This document shows, one piece after another, positions 1 to 6,103 of a stretch of 7,915 bases of DNA. Made by a program: the position numbers and the translations under genes. This DNA is from an uncultured Geobacteraceae bacterium (GTDB taxonomy: Bacteria > Desulfobacterota > Desulfuromonadia > Geobacterales > Pseudopelobacteraceae), in contig CAIRND010000682.1 in assembly GCA_903879825.1 (NCBI GenBank), positions 1 through 7,915 on the forward strand. The letters are read 5' to 3'. A model generated the notes under the pieces. It did not search any database. It worked only from the letters and a program-made list of their open reading frames with translations, and was not told the origin of the DNA. How positions within the stretch are numbered: position 1 is the first letter of the stretch; every line of letters starts with the position of its first letter.

Positions 1-30
1 ATCTTTGTTGCCCTGATACCCTTGTGCCAT
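1..30 (-). CDS. Probable 5' end of a further gene, cut by the window edge
   Basis: An ATG at 30-28 opens a frame that stays open to the left edge, reading MAQGYQGNKD. It lies 12 bases after the stop of the monooxygenase-fold gene. An AAGGGA ribosome-binding-like stretch sits 8 bases before the ATG and overlaps that gene's stop region. Same strand and tight spacing suggest it is the next gene of the same operon. Ten residues are too few to assign a family. The start vaguely recalls small PhnA-like zinc proteins, but that is a hunch and not used as a call. Confidence 0.45.
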   Translation of the reverse strand, partial: MAQGYQGNKD

Positions 31-42
31 GCTGTCTATCCC

Positions 43-333
43 TTATTCAATCCGGGTCATTTTATGCAAAACAATCTCCTCAACCACGTTGCCCACGGCT
101 GTGACGAAACTTTTGAAATGATCGGTGTTCATGTGGCTTTCCAGGCAGGCACTGCTCTTCCAGGTTTCGTAAAAGATAAAGACGGCCGGGTTTTCATTGT
201 CCTGGTGCAGATTGTATTCAATGCAGCCATCTTCGTTTCTCGTCGGATCAATGAGTTTCAGCATCTCGCTCTTGACGCTCTCGATGGAATCGTTTTTAGC
301 GACGATCTTTGCTACTACAGTTAGCGTTGTCAT
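43..333 (-). CDS. Antibiotic biosynthesis monooxygenase (ABM)-fold protein, YgiN-like putative quinol monooxygenase
   Basis: A 96-residue protein of the dimeric alpha-beta-barrel ABM family, which includes YgiN-type quinol monooxygenases and small cofactor-independent oxygenases. Seen in the sequence: an N-terminal strand (TLTVVAKIVAK), a helix to about residue 28, the family stretch PTRNEDGCIEYNLHQD (30-45), the strand FIFYETWKS (52-60), and ESHMNTDHF (65-73) with His67 where the family often has a conserved histidine. The length is normal for a single-domain member. I chose the ATG at 333 because AAAGAGG lies 6 bases upstream; a GTG at 351 in the same frame lacks a ribosome binding site. 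It follows the small cysteine-motif gene by 60 bases, so it is probably cotranscribed with the flavoredoxin-like gene. The substrate is unknown, and such folds also act in heme or aromatic metabolism. Family call sure, reaction not. Confidence 0.85.
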   Translation of the reverse strand: MTTLTVVAKIVAKNDSIESVKSEMLKLIDPTRNEDGCIEYNLHQDNENPAVFIFYETWKSSACLESHMNTDHFKSFVTAVGNVVEEIVLHKMTRIE

Positions 334-393
334 GGGTAACCTCTTTCTCACAAGCGTTCGTACATCAATGGTGCGTGCTGATTCAATGCCCGA

Positions 394-591
394 TCAATCT
401 CTCGTTTCGTGAGCCTTTCTGCCATGAACCTTTTCATACGCCCGGCAGAATGGGCAGATATTCACTTCAACTACCTTCACGAAGGTATAGGCAAGCCCCT
501 TTTGGCTGTCGCTGGCATGGCGACAGACCGGGCATGACTCGCAGACACGAGCCAGGGAACGATCGAGGGGCGTGATCTCTTTACGGATCAT
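394..591 (-). CDS. Small protein with CxxCxxC and CxxC motifs, function unknown
   Basis: A 65-residue soluble protein with five cysteines in two clusters: CESCPVC at residues 17-23 and CPFC at 46-49, separated by a hydrophobic segment (GLAYTFVKVVEV). The tail is basic and polar (EKVHGRKAHETRD). The arrangement fits a zinc ribbon or another metal or redox knuckle; an Fe-S cluster is not excluded. There is no signal peptide or membrane segment. The ATG overlaps the stop of the upstream flavoredoxin-like gene in an ATGA junction (591-588), and AAAGGA inside that gene's last codons serves as ribosome binding site, so translation is probably coupled. This supports a real gene and a functional link to the flavoprotein. 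I recall similar short proteins only as hypothetical proteins of anaerobic deltaproteobacteria, so no function is assigned. Confidence 0.75.
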   Translation of the reverse strand: MIRKEITPLDRSLARVCESCPVCRHASDSQKGLAYTFVKVVEVNICPFCRAYEKVHGRKAHETRD

Positions 592-1160
592 TTTTTTAGT
601 CCTTTCCCCACAGAGAAGGCCTTCCCGAGGAGAGGGCCGACCGCGTGGTAGCCTTTGCGGGAAACGTCATAGACGAGCGGCTTTATTTTCATAATATCAA
701 GAGTACCATCATCGCCAAATACATCAACGTCAGCCTTAACATCAATAATTTCGCCAATGAACTGGGTATGTATCCCTATTTCAATAGTATGGAGCAGCCG
801 ACACTCCAGGACTACCGGAAATTCTGCTGCGTAGGGTGCATCGACAAGTGTGCTTGAAACGGGTGTCAGACCGCAGGCGGCAAATTTGTCACCGTCACGC
901 CCGGAGACAATCCCGACATAATCCGCCTCTGCCATTGTATTTTCACTGGCTATTCCGATGGTAAATGCTTTGCGTGCTTCGATGTTGGCATATGAGTATC
1001 TTGCCTTGCGCAGAGACACGGTAACACAGGGTGGATCTGAACAGCAGATTCCGCCCCAGGCGGCATTCATCAGATTAGGCGTGCCGGCGTGGTCGTAACT
1101 GCCGACCATCAGGACCGGGGTAGGGAAAAGTAGGGTCTGTGCTCCGACTGATTTTTTCAT
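588..1160 (-). CDS. Flavoredoxin-like flavin reductase-domain protein (FMN-binding split barrel)
   Basis: A 190-residue cytoplasmic protein of the flavin-reductase-like / flavoredoxin family, which binds FMN non-covalently and passes electrons between partner proteins or reduces flavins. Seen: the FMN-barrel start (QTLLFPTPVLMVGSYD, 8-23), the core PNLMNAAWGGICCSDPPCVT (28-47) leading into SLRKARYSYANIEARKAFTIGI (49-70), YVGIVSGRDGDKFAACGLTP (81-100), and the C-terminal barrel strand FIGEIIDV (134-141). The tail PLVYDVSRKGYHAVGPLLGK (161-180) is typical of the flavoredoxin branch. The length matches the family. The ATG at 1160 is preceded by AGAGGA with good spacing. It sits 68 bases after the AcuI-like gene and overlaps the small cysteine-motif gene. 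Its redox partner is not identifiable; Desulfovibrio flavoredoxin takes part in thiosulfate reduction, but that role cannot be carried over from sequence alone. Confidence 0.88.
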   Translation of the reverse strand: MKKSVGAQTLLFPTPVLMVGSYDHAGTPNLMNAAWGGICCSDPPCVTVSLRKARYSYANIEARKAFTIGIASENTMAEADYVGIVSGRDGDKFAACGLTPVSSTLVDAPYAAEFPVVLECRLLHTIEIGIHTQFIGEIIDVKADVDVFGDDGTLDIMKIKPLVYDVSRKGYHAVGPLLGKAFSVGKGLKK

Positions 1161-1228
1161 AGTATCCTCTGCTTTGTTGATGGCTGATTCAAGTAGGTAC
1201 GTTCATCCGGGTATGAGCTGTCGTCACG

Positions 1229-2230
1229 TTACGGCAGCGTAACAACAACACGGCCCCGGATTCTTCCCTGCAGGATAGCCTGGATTTTTTCTTCCAAACC
1301 CTCCAAATGCACTTCTGTGACAACCTCTGACAGATACTCAGGTTTCCACTCACCGGCAAGTTTTTGCCACACCCGCAAGCGGGTGTCTACCGGACAGTTG
1401 ACCGAATCAATGCCAATCAGGCTTACCCCGCGCAAAATGAACGGATATACATTCATAGCAAGATCGGTCGAGCCAACTAGGCCGCAGCAGGTAACCACTC
1501 CCCCATAGCGGGTTGACTTGACAGCTGCAGCCAGAGTCTCGCCACCGACCACATCGACAACACCGGCCCAGCGTTCTTTCATCATCGGACGCTCTGACCC
1601 CGCAGTAACCTCTTCGCGCGTGACGACCTCTGCCGCTCCAATGGTGCGCAGAAACGCCGCGTCAGAAGCCGTGCCGGTGGCGGCAACCACCCGGTATCCG
1701 GCCCGTGCCAGAATGGATACGGCAATGCTGCCGACCCCTCCGGTCGCTCCGGTGACAAGGATATCGCCATCAGCAGGTTTTACTCCCGCCTGTTCCAGTT
1801 TAAACACCGACAAGGCCGCCGTAAAACCGGCAGTTCCAAACGTCATGCTTTCGTGCAGCGAGAGCCCCGCAGGCAGCTTTACTGCCCAATCGGATGGAAT
1901 TCGAATATACTGCCCCCAGCCGCCGTCGGTTTCCATCCCCATATCGTGCCCGGTTATGATGACCTTCTCTCCGGGGACAAAACTACCGTTCTGACAGGAA
2001 ACTACCTCGCCAGCCGCGTCGATACCGGGAGTGTGGGGAAACTGACGTGTTACCCCCGGATGCCCGGTGGCCGAGAGCGCATCTTTATAGTTGAGAGACG
2101 AGTAACGTACCCGCACCAGCAGATCCCCCGGTGGTAGATCGTCGATGTTTCGTTCCTTTATTCCGCGAACAAACTGCATATCGATGGTTTTATCTACGAC
2201 CAGCGCCGTAAACTGCGTTGATGATTCCAT
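1229..2230 (-). CDS. acuI: AcuI/YhdH-type zinc-independent NADPH-dependent reductase (acryloyl-CoA reductase or quinone oxidoreductase family)
   Basis: A 333-residue medium-chain dehydrogenase/reductase of the YhdH/YhfP/AcuI branch. Characterised AcuI enzymes reduce acryloyl-CoA to propionyl-CoA with NADPH; E. coli YhdH belongs to the same group. Seen: the branch motif SSLNYKDAL (44-52), PGIDAAGEV (68-76), GTAGFTAAL before the nucleotide domain (132-140), the Rossmann glycine loop TGATGGVG (160-167), GGVVTCCGLVG (243-253), and NVYPFILRGVSLIGIDS (260-276). The cysteine/histidine zinc ligands of alcohol dehydrogenases are absent, as expected. The ATG at 2230 is preceded by GGGGGA. It is the first gene after the tRNA terminator, so its promoter should lie in 2231-2328; I saw only weak matches there (for example TTGTTC and TGTATT, 18 bases apart). 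The family is clear. The substrate could be acryloyl-CoA, another small enone, or a detoxification target. Confidence 0.87.
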   Translation of the reverse strand: MESSTQFTALVVDKTIDMQFVRGIKERNIDDLPPGDLLVRVRYSSLNYKDALSATGHPGVTRQFPHTPGIDAAGEVVSCQNGSFVPGEKVIITGHDMGMETDGGWGQYIRIPSDWAVKLPAGLSLHESMTFGTAGFTAALSVFKLEQAGVKPADGDILVTGATGGVGSIAVSILARAGYRVVAATGTASDAAFLRTIGAAEVVTREEVTAGSERPMMKERWAGVVDVVGGETLAAAVKSTRYGGVVTCCGLVGSTDLAMNVYPFILRGVSLIGIDSVNCPVDTRLRVWQKLAGEWKPEYLSEVVTEVHLEGLEEKIQAILQGRIRGRVVVTLP

Positions 2231-2328
2231 GCTTCCCCCATGAATACATTGAATTTATTCCCGATTGAACAAAAGTAGAAGGCCTGCGGCTAGCCGGTGA
2301 GTAAAGACAGGCGTCATGAATTAAACAC

Positions 2329-2368
2329 AAAAAAAGGGATTTAGCAACGAGGCTAAATCCCTTTTTTT
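2329..2368 (-). terminator. Strong Rho-independent terminator of tRNA-Asn
   Basis: A perfect 10-bp inverted repeat (GGGATTTAGC at 2336-2345, GCTAAATCCC at 2352-2361) encloses a 6-base loop. It is flanked by seven A on one side and seven T on the other, extending the pairing to 17 bp. It begins 2 bases after the tRNA's CCA in the direction of transcription. The symmetry makes it able to stop transcription from either strand. It separates the tRNA unit from the AcuI-like gene. Confidence 0.93.
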
Positions 2369-2370
2369 AT

Positions 2371-2446
2371 TGGCTCCCCTTCGCGGACTCGAACCACGGA
2401 CAAGGTGATTAACAGTCACCTGCTCTACCAACTGAGCTAAAGGGGA
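2371..2446 (-). tRNA. tRNA-Asn (anticodon GTT), CCA encoded
   Basis: A 76-nucleotide cloverleaf read on the minus strand. The acceptor stem TCCCCTT pairs with AAGGGGA. The D arm is GCTC-AGTTGGTA-GAGC, the anticodon stem GGTGA/TCACC with loop CTGTTAA (anticodon GTT), and the T arm CGTGG-TTCGAGT-CCGCG, with one G-T pair. Discriminator G is followed by a genomically encoded CCA (2373-2371). It decodes AAC and AAU as asparagine. It stands alone between purE and the AcuI-like gene with its own strong terminator. No mobile element is seen next to it. Confidence 0.97.
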
Positions 2447-2556
2447 ATATAACCACAAAAAAGCAAAACTAAATTGTGGAATACTTTTACAGAGTGCATC
2501 TAATCCGCTGATATGACCCGCACCAACAAACTGTTTGGTCATCAAAAGCGTCCGGT

Positions 2557-2586
2557 TAATTACCATGGGTCACGCAAAAATGTCAA
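2557..2586 (-). promoter_or_regulatory. Candidate sigma-70 promoter for tRNA-Asn
   Basis: On the minus strand a perfect -35 hexamer TTGACA (2586-2581) is followed after 18 bases by TAATTA (2562-2557), preceded by TG plus one base like an extended -10. Initiation would fall near 2550, giving about 100 bases of leader before the mature tRNA 5' end at 2446. It lies in the AT-rich spacer after purE. A closer second promoter is not obvious. The -10 match is imperfect and the spacer is one base above optimum. Confidence 0.5.
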
Positions 2587-2634
2587 CTATAAATTATGCC
2601 ACCGCAAAAAAAACAACCAATACCTGAGAACACA

Positions 2635-3135
2635 TTACCGGGCTTGCAGGTCTGCATCCTTCTGTTCCATCTCTTTGTCCATCTCGATTCGATAGTGCAG
2701 CAGCAGTTCTCCCAGAAGCGGCTCGGAAAGTGCCAGGATTTGAACGGCAAACAGGCCGGCGTTCTTTGCTCCCGCCTTTCCTATAGCCATTGTCGCAACC
2801 GGAATACCGCCCGGCATCTGCACGGTTGCATACAACGCATCGACTCCACAGAGCGCGCCCCCCGGCATTGGTACCCCAATAACCGGCAGGATGGTTTTTG
2901 ATGCAACGACACCCGCCAGATGTGCCGCCATTCCGGCTCCGGCAATAATAACCTTGATACCTCGACCGGCGGCTTCAGATGCAAGGGTCAGGGTTCGTAC
3001 CGGTGAACGGTGCGCCGACGAGATGCGCATTTCATACGGGATATCAAACAGACGGAGTATATCAGCCGCTTCCTGCATTACCGGAAGGTCAGTATCACTT
3101 CCCATTATAAGAAGTACAATCGGGGCATCTTTCAT
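2635..3135 (-). CDS. purE: N5-carboxyaminoimidazole ribonucleotide mutase (PurE, class I type)
   Basis: A 166-residue cytoplasmic enzyme of de novo purine synthesis. Class I PurE moves the carboxylate of N5-CAIR to C4, giving CAIR. Seen: the phosphate-binding N-terminal loop MGSDTD (11-16), the active-site SAHR (40-43), GAGMAAHLAGV (66-76), VPMPGG (88-93), and QMPGGIPVATMAIGKAGAKN (106-125). The last segment and SAHR resemble E. coli PurE closely, which favours class I (PurK-dependent) over the class II AIR carboxylase. No purK is in the window. The length is normal, with a charged C-terminal tail. The ATG at 3135 has GAGGTGA 5 bases upstream. It follows purD by 36 bases and is the last visible gene of the purine cluster. 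No hairpin terminator follows its stop; only an unpaired run of eight T (2613-2606) is seen. Confidence 0.96.
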   Translation of the reverse strand: MKDAPIVLLIMGSDTDLPVMQEAADILRLFDIPYEMRISSAHRSPVRTLTLASEAAGRGIKVIIAGAGMAAHLAGVVASKTILPVIGVPMPGGALCGVDALYATVQMPGGIPVATMAIGKAGAKNAGLFAVQILALSEPLLGELLLHYRIEMDKEMEQKDADLQAR

Positions 3136-3171
3136 TGTTTCACCTCGGTTCTTTTCTTTAATTCATGCAGA

Positions 3172-4446
3172 CTATTCACGTTCCAGTGCTTTTTTGCCGA
3201 TGTCACTCCGATACTGAACTCCTGGCCAACTGATCTGTGACACTCCGCTGTAGGCTGCGGTTATGGCCTCTTTCACCGTTGACCCGAGTGCGGTGACACC
3301 AAGCACTCTGCCGCCATTGGTGACACAGGCACCATCTTTTTCGGCTGTACCGGCATGGAAAACATAGACATCTTCACGCTGTGCCGCCTGGTCCAAGCCG
3401 GAGATTACATCACCCTTTCGGTACTCGCCCGGATATCCTTCTGAGGCCATTACTACGCATACTGCCGCTTTGTCATGCCATTCGATTTCCGATTTCGACA
3501 GATCTCCATCAGCAACAGCAAGCAGGATCGGCACAATATCTGATTTCATGCGCATGAGGAGCGGTTGGCACTCCGGATCACCAAAGCGTGCGTTAAATTC
3601 CAGGGTTTTTACTTGGCCATCCTTTACCATTAAACCGGCATACAATACGCCGCGATACGCTCTTCCTTCGGCGGCCATGCCGTCAACTGTCGGGCGAATA
3701 ACCATCTCCATGGCCATGTCATGAATGGCGGATGTAACCACTGGAGCAGGAGAATAGGCGCCCATTCCGCCCGTATTCGGCCCCAGGTCGCCATCAAATA
3801 CGGCTTTGTGATCCTGGGCGCTGGCGAGGGGGATGACATTTTTTCCATCAGTAATAACAAGGAAAGATGCCTCTTCTCCGGTCAGAAACTCCTCGATAAC
3901 AACACGCGAACCGGCACTCCCGAAGGCGTTGCCACTTAACATGTCACGTACGGCGGAAATCGCTTCGTCACACGTCTGGGCGATAATAACACCCTTGCCG
4001 GCAGCCAGGCCATCAGCCTTAACTACTATCGGCGCCCCGGTGCGGTTTATGAAAGCTTCAGCCTCGGCCTGATCGGTAAACACACCATAGGCCGCAGTCG
4101 GTACATTGTACTTTTTCATCAGATCTTTTGAAAACGCCTTGCTTCCTTCAATAAAGGCGGCTTTTTGCGATGGGCCAAACACTTTGAGGTCGTGCGATTC
4201 AAACAGATCAACGATCCCCAAAGAGAGTGGCTGTTCTGGCCCGACCACCGTCAGATCGATTTTGTTTTCATAGGCAAATGCCAGCAGTTTGTCCAATTGC
4301 TCAACGCCAATCGGCAGGTTCTCAGCCAGAGCAGCCGTCCCCGGATTACCGGGAGCGCAATATATTTTCGTTACGAGCGGTGACTGGGCAATTTTCCAGA
4401 CCAGAGCATGTTCGCGACCACCGCCGCCGATTACAAGTATTTTCAT
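3172..4446 (-). CDS. purD: Phosphoribosylamine-glycine ligase (GAR synthetase)
   Basis: A 424-residue ATP-grasp ligase that joins glycine to 5-phosphoribosylamine, forming GAR, the second step of IMP synthesis. Seen: the N-terminal nucleotide-type domain (GGGGREHAL, 7-15; VVGPEQPLSLGI, 67-78), then the ATP-grasp domain with KADGLAAGKGV (143-153), EEFLTGEEASF (185-195), QDHK (211-214), GPNTGGMGAYSP (222-233) and the metal-binding LEFNARFGDPECQ (282-294). The C-terminal domain carries NGGRVLGVT (377-385) and YRSDIG (412-417). The length is standard and the protein is a single-function enzyme, not fused to PurM or PurN. The ATG at 4446 is preceded by a near-perfect GGAGGTGA about 7 bases upstream. 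It lies 36 bases after purH and 36 before purE, so cotranscription is very likely. Confidence 0.98.
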   Translation of the reverse strand: MKILVIGGGGREHALVWKIAQSPLVTKIYCAPGNPGTAALAENLPIGVEQLDKLLAFAYENKIDLTVVGPEQPLSLGIVDLFESHDLKVFGPSQKAAFIEGSKAFSKDLMKKYNVPTAAYGVFTDQAEAEAFINRTGAPIVVKADGLAAGKGVIIAQTCDEAISAVRDMLSGNAFGSAGSRVVIEEFLTGEEASFLVITDGKNVIPLASAQDHKAVFDGDLGPNTGGMGAYSPAPVVTSAIHDMAMEMVIRPTVDGMAAEGRAYRGVLYAGLMVKDGQVKTLEFNARFGDPECQPLLMRMKSDIVPILLAVADGDLSKSEIEWHDKAAVCVVMASEGYPGEYRKGDVISGLDQAAQREDVYVFHAGTAEKDGACVTNGGRVLGVTALGSTVKEAITAAYSGVSQISWPGVQYRSDIGKKALERE

Positions 4447-4482
4447 ATAAAATTCACCTCCGGTTATTTCTCATCAAATATT

Positions 4483-6039
4483 TCAATGTCTGAAGTGCCG
4501 CATGGTGGTGAAGATCATGGCAATGCCATGCTCATTGGCCGCTTTGATAACTTCCTCATCACGAACGCTGCCACCGGTCTGGATAATCGCGGTGACTCCT
4601 GCTTCTGCGGCGGCATCGACACCGTCCCGGAAGGGGAAAAAAGCATCCGAAGCCAGCACGGTGCCCCGAGTCGGTAGCAGCGCCTTCTGAACGGCAATTT
4701 TGGACGAATCAACTCGTGACATCTGACCGGCGCCAATGCCGACGGTCTGGTCGCGGTTGCTAAACACAATGGCATTCGATTTGACATGCTTACTAACGCG
4801 CCAGGCGAAATCAAGCGCCTCGTACTCTGAGGCGGTCGGTGTGCGTTCAGTCACCACGCGGCAATCAAGCGCATTGACCATGCCAAGGTCACGCCCCTGC
4901 AGCAGCATGCCTCCGGTAACCCGCTTCAGGTCAAATCCACCGGCGACATAACGATCAAGGAGCGGCACCTGCATAACCCGCACATTCTTTTTTGCGGTAA
5001 AGATTGCCAGCGCTTCTTCACTGTAGCCGGGAGCTATAACCGCTTCCAGAAAAGTGGATGTCAGCTCTTTAGCCGTTTCCGCATCAACCGTCCGGTTAAA
5101 ACCGACAATACCGCCGAACGCTGAGACCGGATCACACTCGCGCGCCTTAAGGTAGGCAGTCAGTGGCGAATCAGCCAGCGCCACACCGCAGGGATTTGTG
5201 TGCTTGATGATAACGGCAGCACTCTGCTCAAATTCCTTGACGGTTTCAATGGCAGCGTCCAGATCGATGATGTTGTTGAAGGAAAGCTCTTTGCCCTGCA
5301 ACTGTACGGCATTGGAAACACATGGTTCCGCGATACGGTTTTCGACGTAAAAGGCCGCCGTTTGATGGGGATTCTCACCATAACGGAGATCCTGAGCCTT
5401 TTTGACCTGCAGGGTAAATGTGGGAGGATATTCCTGGACTTCGCCGGTCAGGCGCGCTCCAAGATAATTTGATATCGCGCCATCGTAGGCGGCTGTGTGC
5501 TGAAATACTTTGACCGCCAGAGCGAAGTTGGTTGCGGGAGAAACAGCACCGTCAGCCGCCTTCATCTCGGCAAGCACCTGCACATAATCGGCGCTGTCAA
5601 CCAGTACCGTTACATCCGGGTAGTTTTTGGCTGCCGAGCGCAGCATGGTCGGTCCACCAATATCAATGTTTTCAATGGCATCTTCAAGGTGACACCCTTC
5701 CTTGGCGGTTGTCGCCTCGAAGGGATACAGATTGACTACGACCATGTCGATATTTTCAATGCCGTGCTCCTTCATCTTAGCAACGTGCTCAGGATTTGAG
5801 CGCATTCCGAGCAGGCCACCATGCACCTTGGGGTGCAGAGTTTTTACCCGGCCATCGAGCATTTCCGGGAAACCGGTAAATTCAGAGACATCCTTGACGG
5901 TGAGTCCCGCTTCGCGCAACAACTTGGCGGTGCCGCCGGTAGAGAGCAACTCAACTCCGTAATCTGCCAACTGCCGGGAAAACTCGATGATACCGTTTTT
6001 GTCAGAGACACTGATCAGCGCCCTGGTAATCTTTGCCAT
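4483..6039 (-). CDS. purH: Bifunctional AICAR transformylase / IMP cyclohydrolase
   Basis: A 518-residue bifunctional enzyme for the last two steps of IMP synthesis: formyl transfer from 10-formyl-THF to AICAR, then ring closure. The N-terminal cyclohydrolase (MGS-like) domain shows ALISVSDKNGI (7-17), LSTGGTAKLL (32-41), VKTLHPKVHGGLLG (65-78), VVNLYPF (101-107) and DIGGPTMLRSAAKN (126-139). The transformylase domain shows LRYGENPHQ (218-226), KELSFNNIIDLDAA (250-263), IKHTNPCG (278-285) with the catalytic Lys-His pair at 279-280, DPVSAFGGIVGFNR (303-316), GIGAGQMSRVDS (434-445), SDAFFPFRDG (464-473) and the C-terminal HFRH. It is complete and of usual length. The ATG at 6039 has AAGGAG 6 bases upstream. 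It is the first purine gene, 64 bases after the ASKHA gene. I saw no purine riboswitch or convincing promoter in that gap, so it may be read from further upstream. Confidence 0.98.
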   Translation of the reverse strand: MAKITRALISVSDKNGIIEFSRQLADYGVELLSTGGTAKLLREAGLTVKDVSEFTGFPEMLDGRVKTLHPKVHGGLLGMRSNPEHVAKMKEHGIENIDMVVVNLYPFEATTAKEGCHLEDAIENIDIGGPTMLRSAAKNYPDVTVLVDSADYVQVLAEMKAADGAVSPATNFALAVKVFQHTAAYDGAISNYLGARLTGEVQEYPPTFTLQVKKAQDLRYGENPHQTAAFYVENRIAEPCVSNAVQLQGKELSFNNIIDLDAAIETVKEFEQSAAVIIKHTNPCGVALADSPLTAYLKARECDPVSAFGGIVGFNRTVDAETAKELTSTFLEAVIAPGYSEEALAIFTAKKNVRVMQVPLLDRYVAGGFDLKRVTGGMLLQGRDLGMVNALDCRVVTERTPTASEYEALDFAWRVSKHVKSNAIVFSNRDQTVGIGAGQMSRVDSSKIAVQKALLPTRGTVLASDAFFPFRDGVDAAAEAGVTAIIQTGGSVRDEEVIKAANEHGIAMIFTTMRHFRH

Positions 6040-6103
6040 GCCGTACTCCTTGCTCGTATTAATTGTTTGAATCTGGTGAAATAATTACATGATGTATCGT
6101 TAC

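Noticed and set aside
22..324. Plus-strand 100-codon open frame opposite the ABM-fold gene
   Set aside because: The minus-strand gene has clear family motifs and a ribosome binding site; the plus frame has neither.
1518..1994. Plus-strand 158-codon open frame
   Set aside because: It lies opposite the AcuI-like gene in an antisense frame, with low-complexity Ser/Thr/Pro/Ala/Val composition and no family motif; it is a shadow of the real gene.
2287..2296. Perfect 10-base palindrome CGGCTAGCCG upstream of the AcuI-like gene
   Set aside because: It is short and unaccompanied by a good promoter or a second copy, so an operator cannot be argued; chance is plausible.
2371..2446. tRNA gene as an integration site for a mobile element
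   Set aside because: No integrase, no direct repeat of the tRNA 3' end and no change in gene character is seen on either side.
2321..2566. Minus-strand frame of 81 codons starting MVINRTLL
   Set aside because: It reads straight through the tRNA-Asn and its terminator, so it cannot be a normal protein gene in full; only the leader part is mentioned as an observation.
2606..2613. Run of eight T (minus strand) after purE as a terminator
   Set aside because: No stable hairpin precedes it, so an intrinsic terminator is not supported.
6040..6103. Promoter or purine riboswitch before purH
   Set aside because: The gap is only 64 bases, too short for a typical purine riboswitch aptamer plus expression platform, and the best hexamers (TTATTA and TAATTA) match the consensus poorly at -35.
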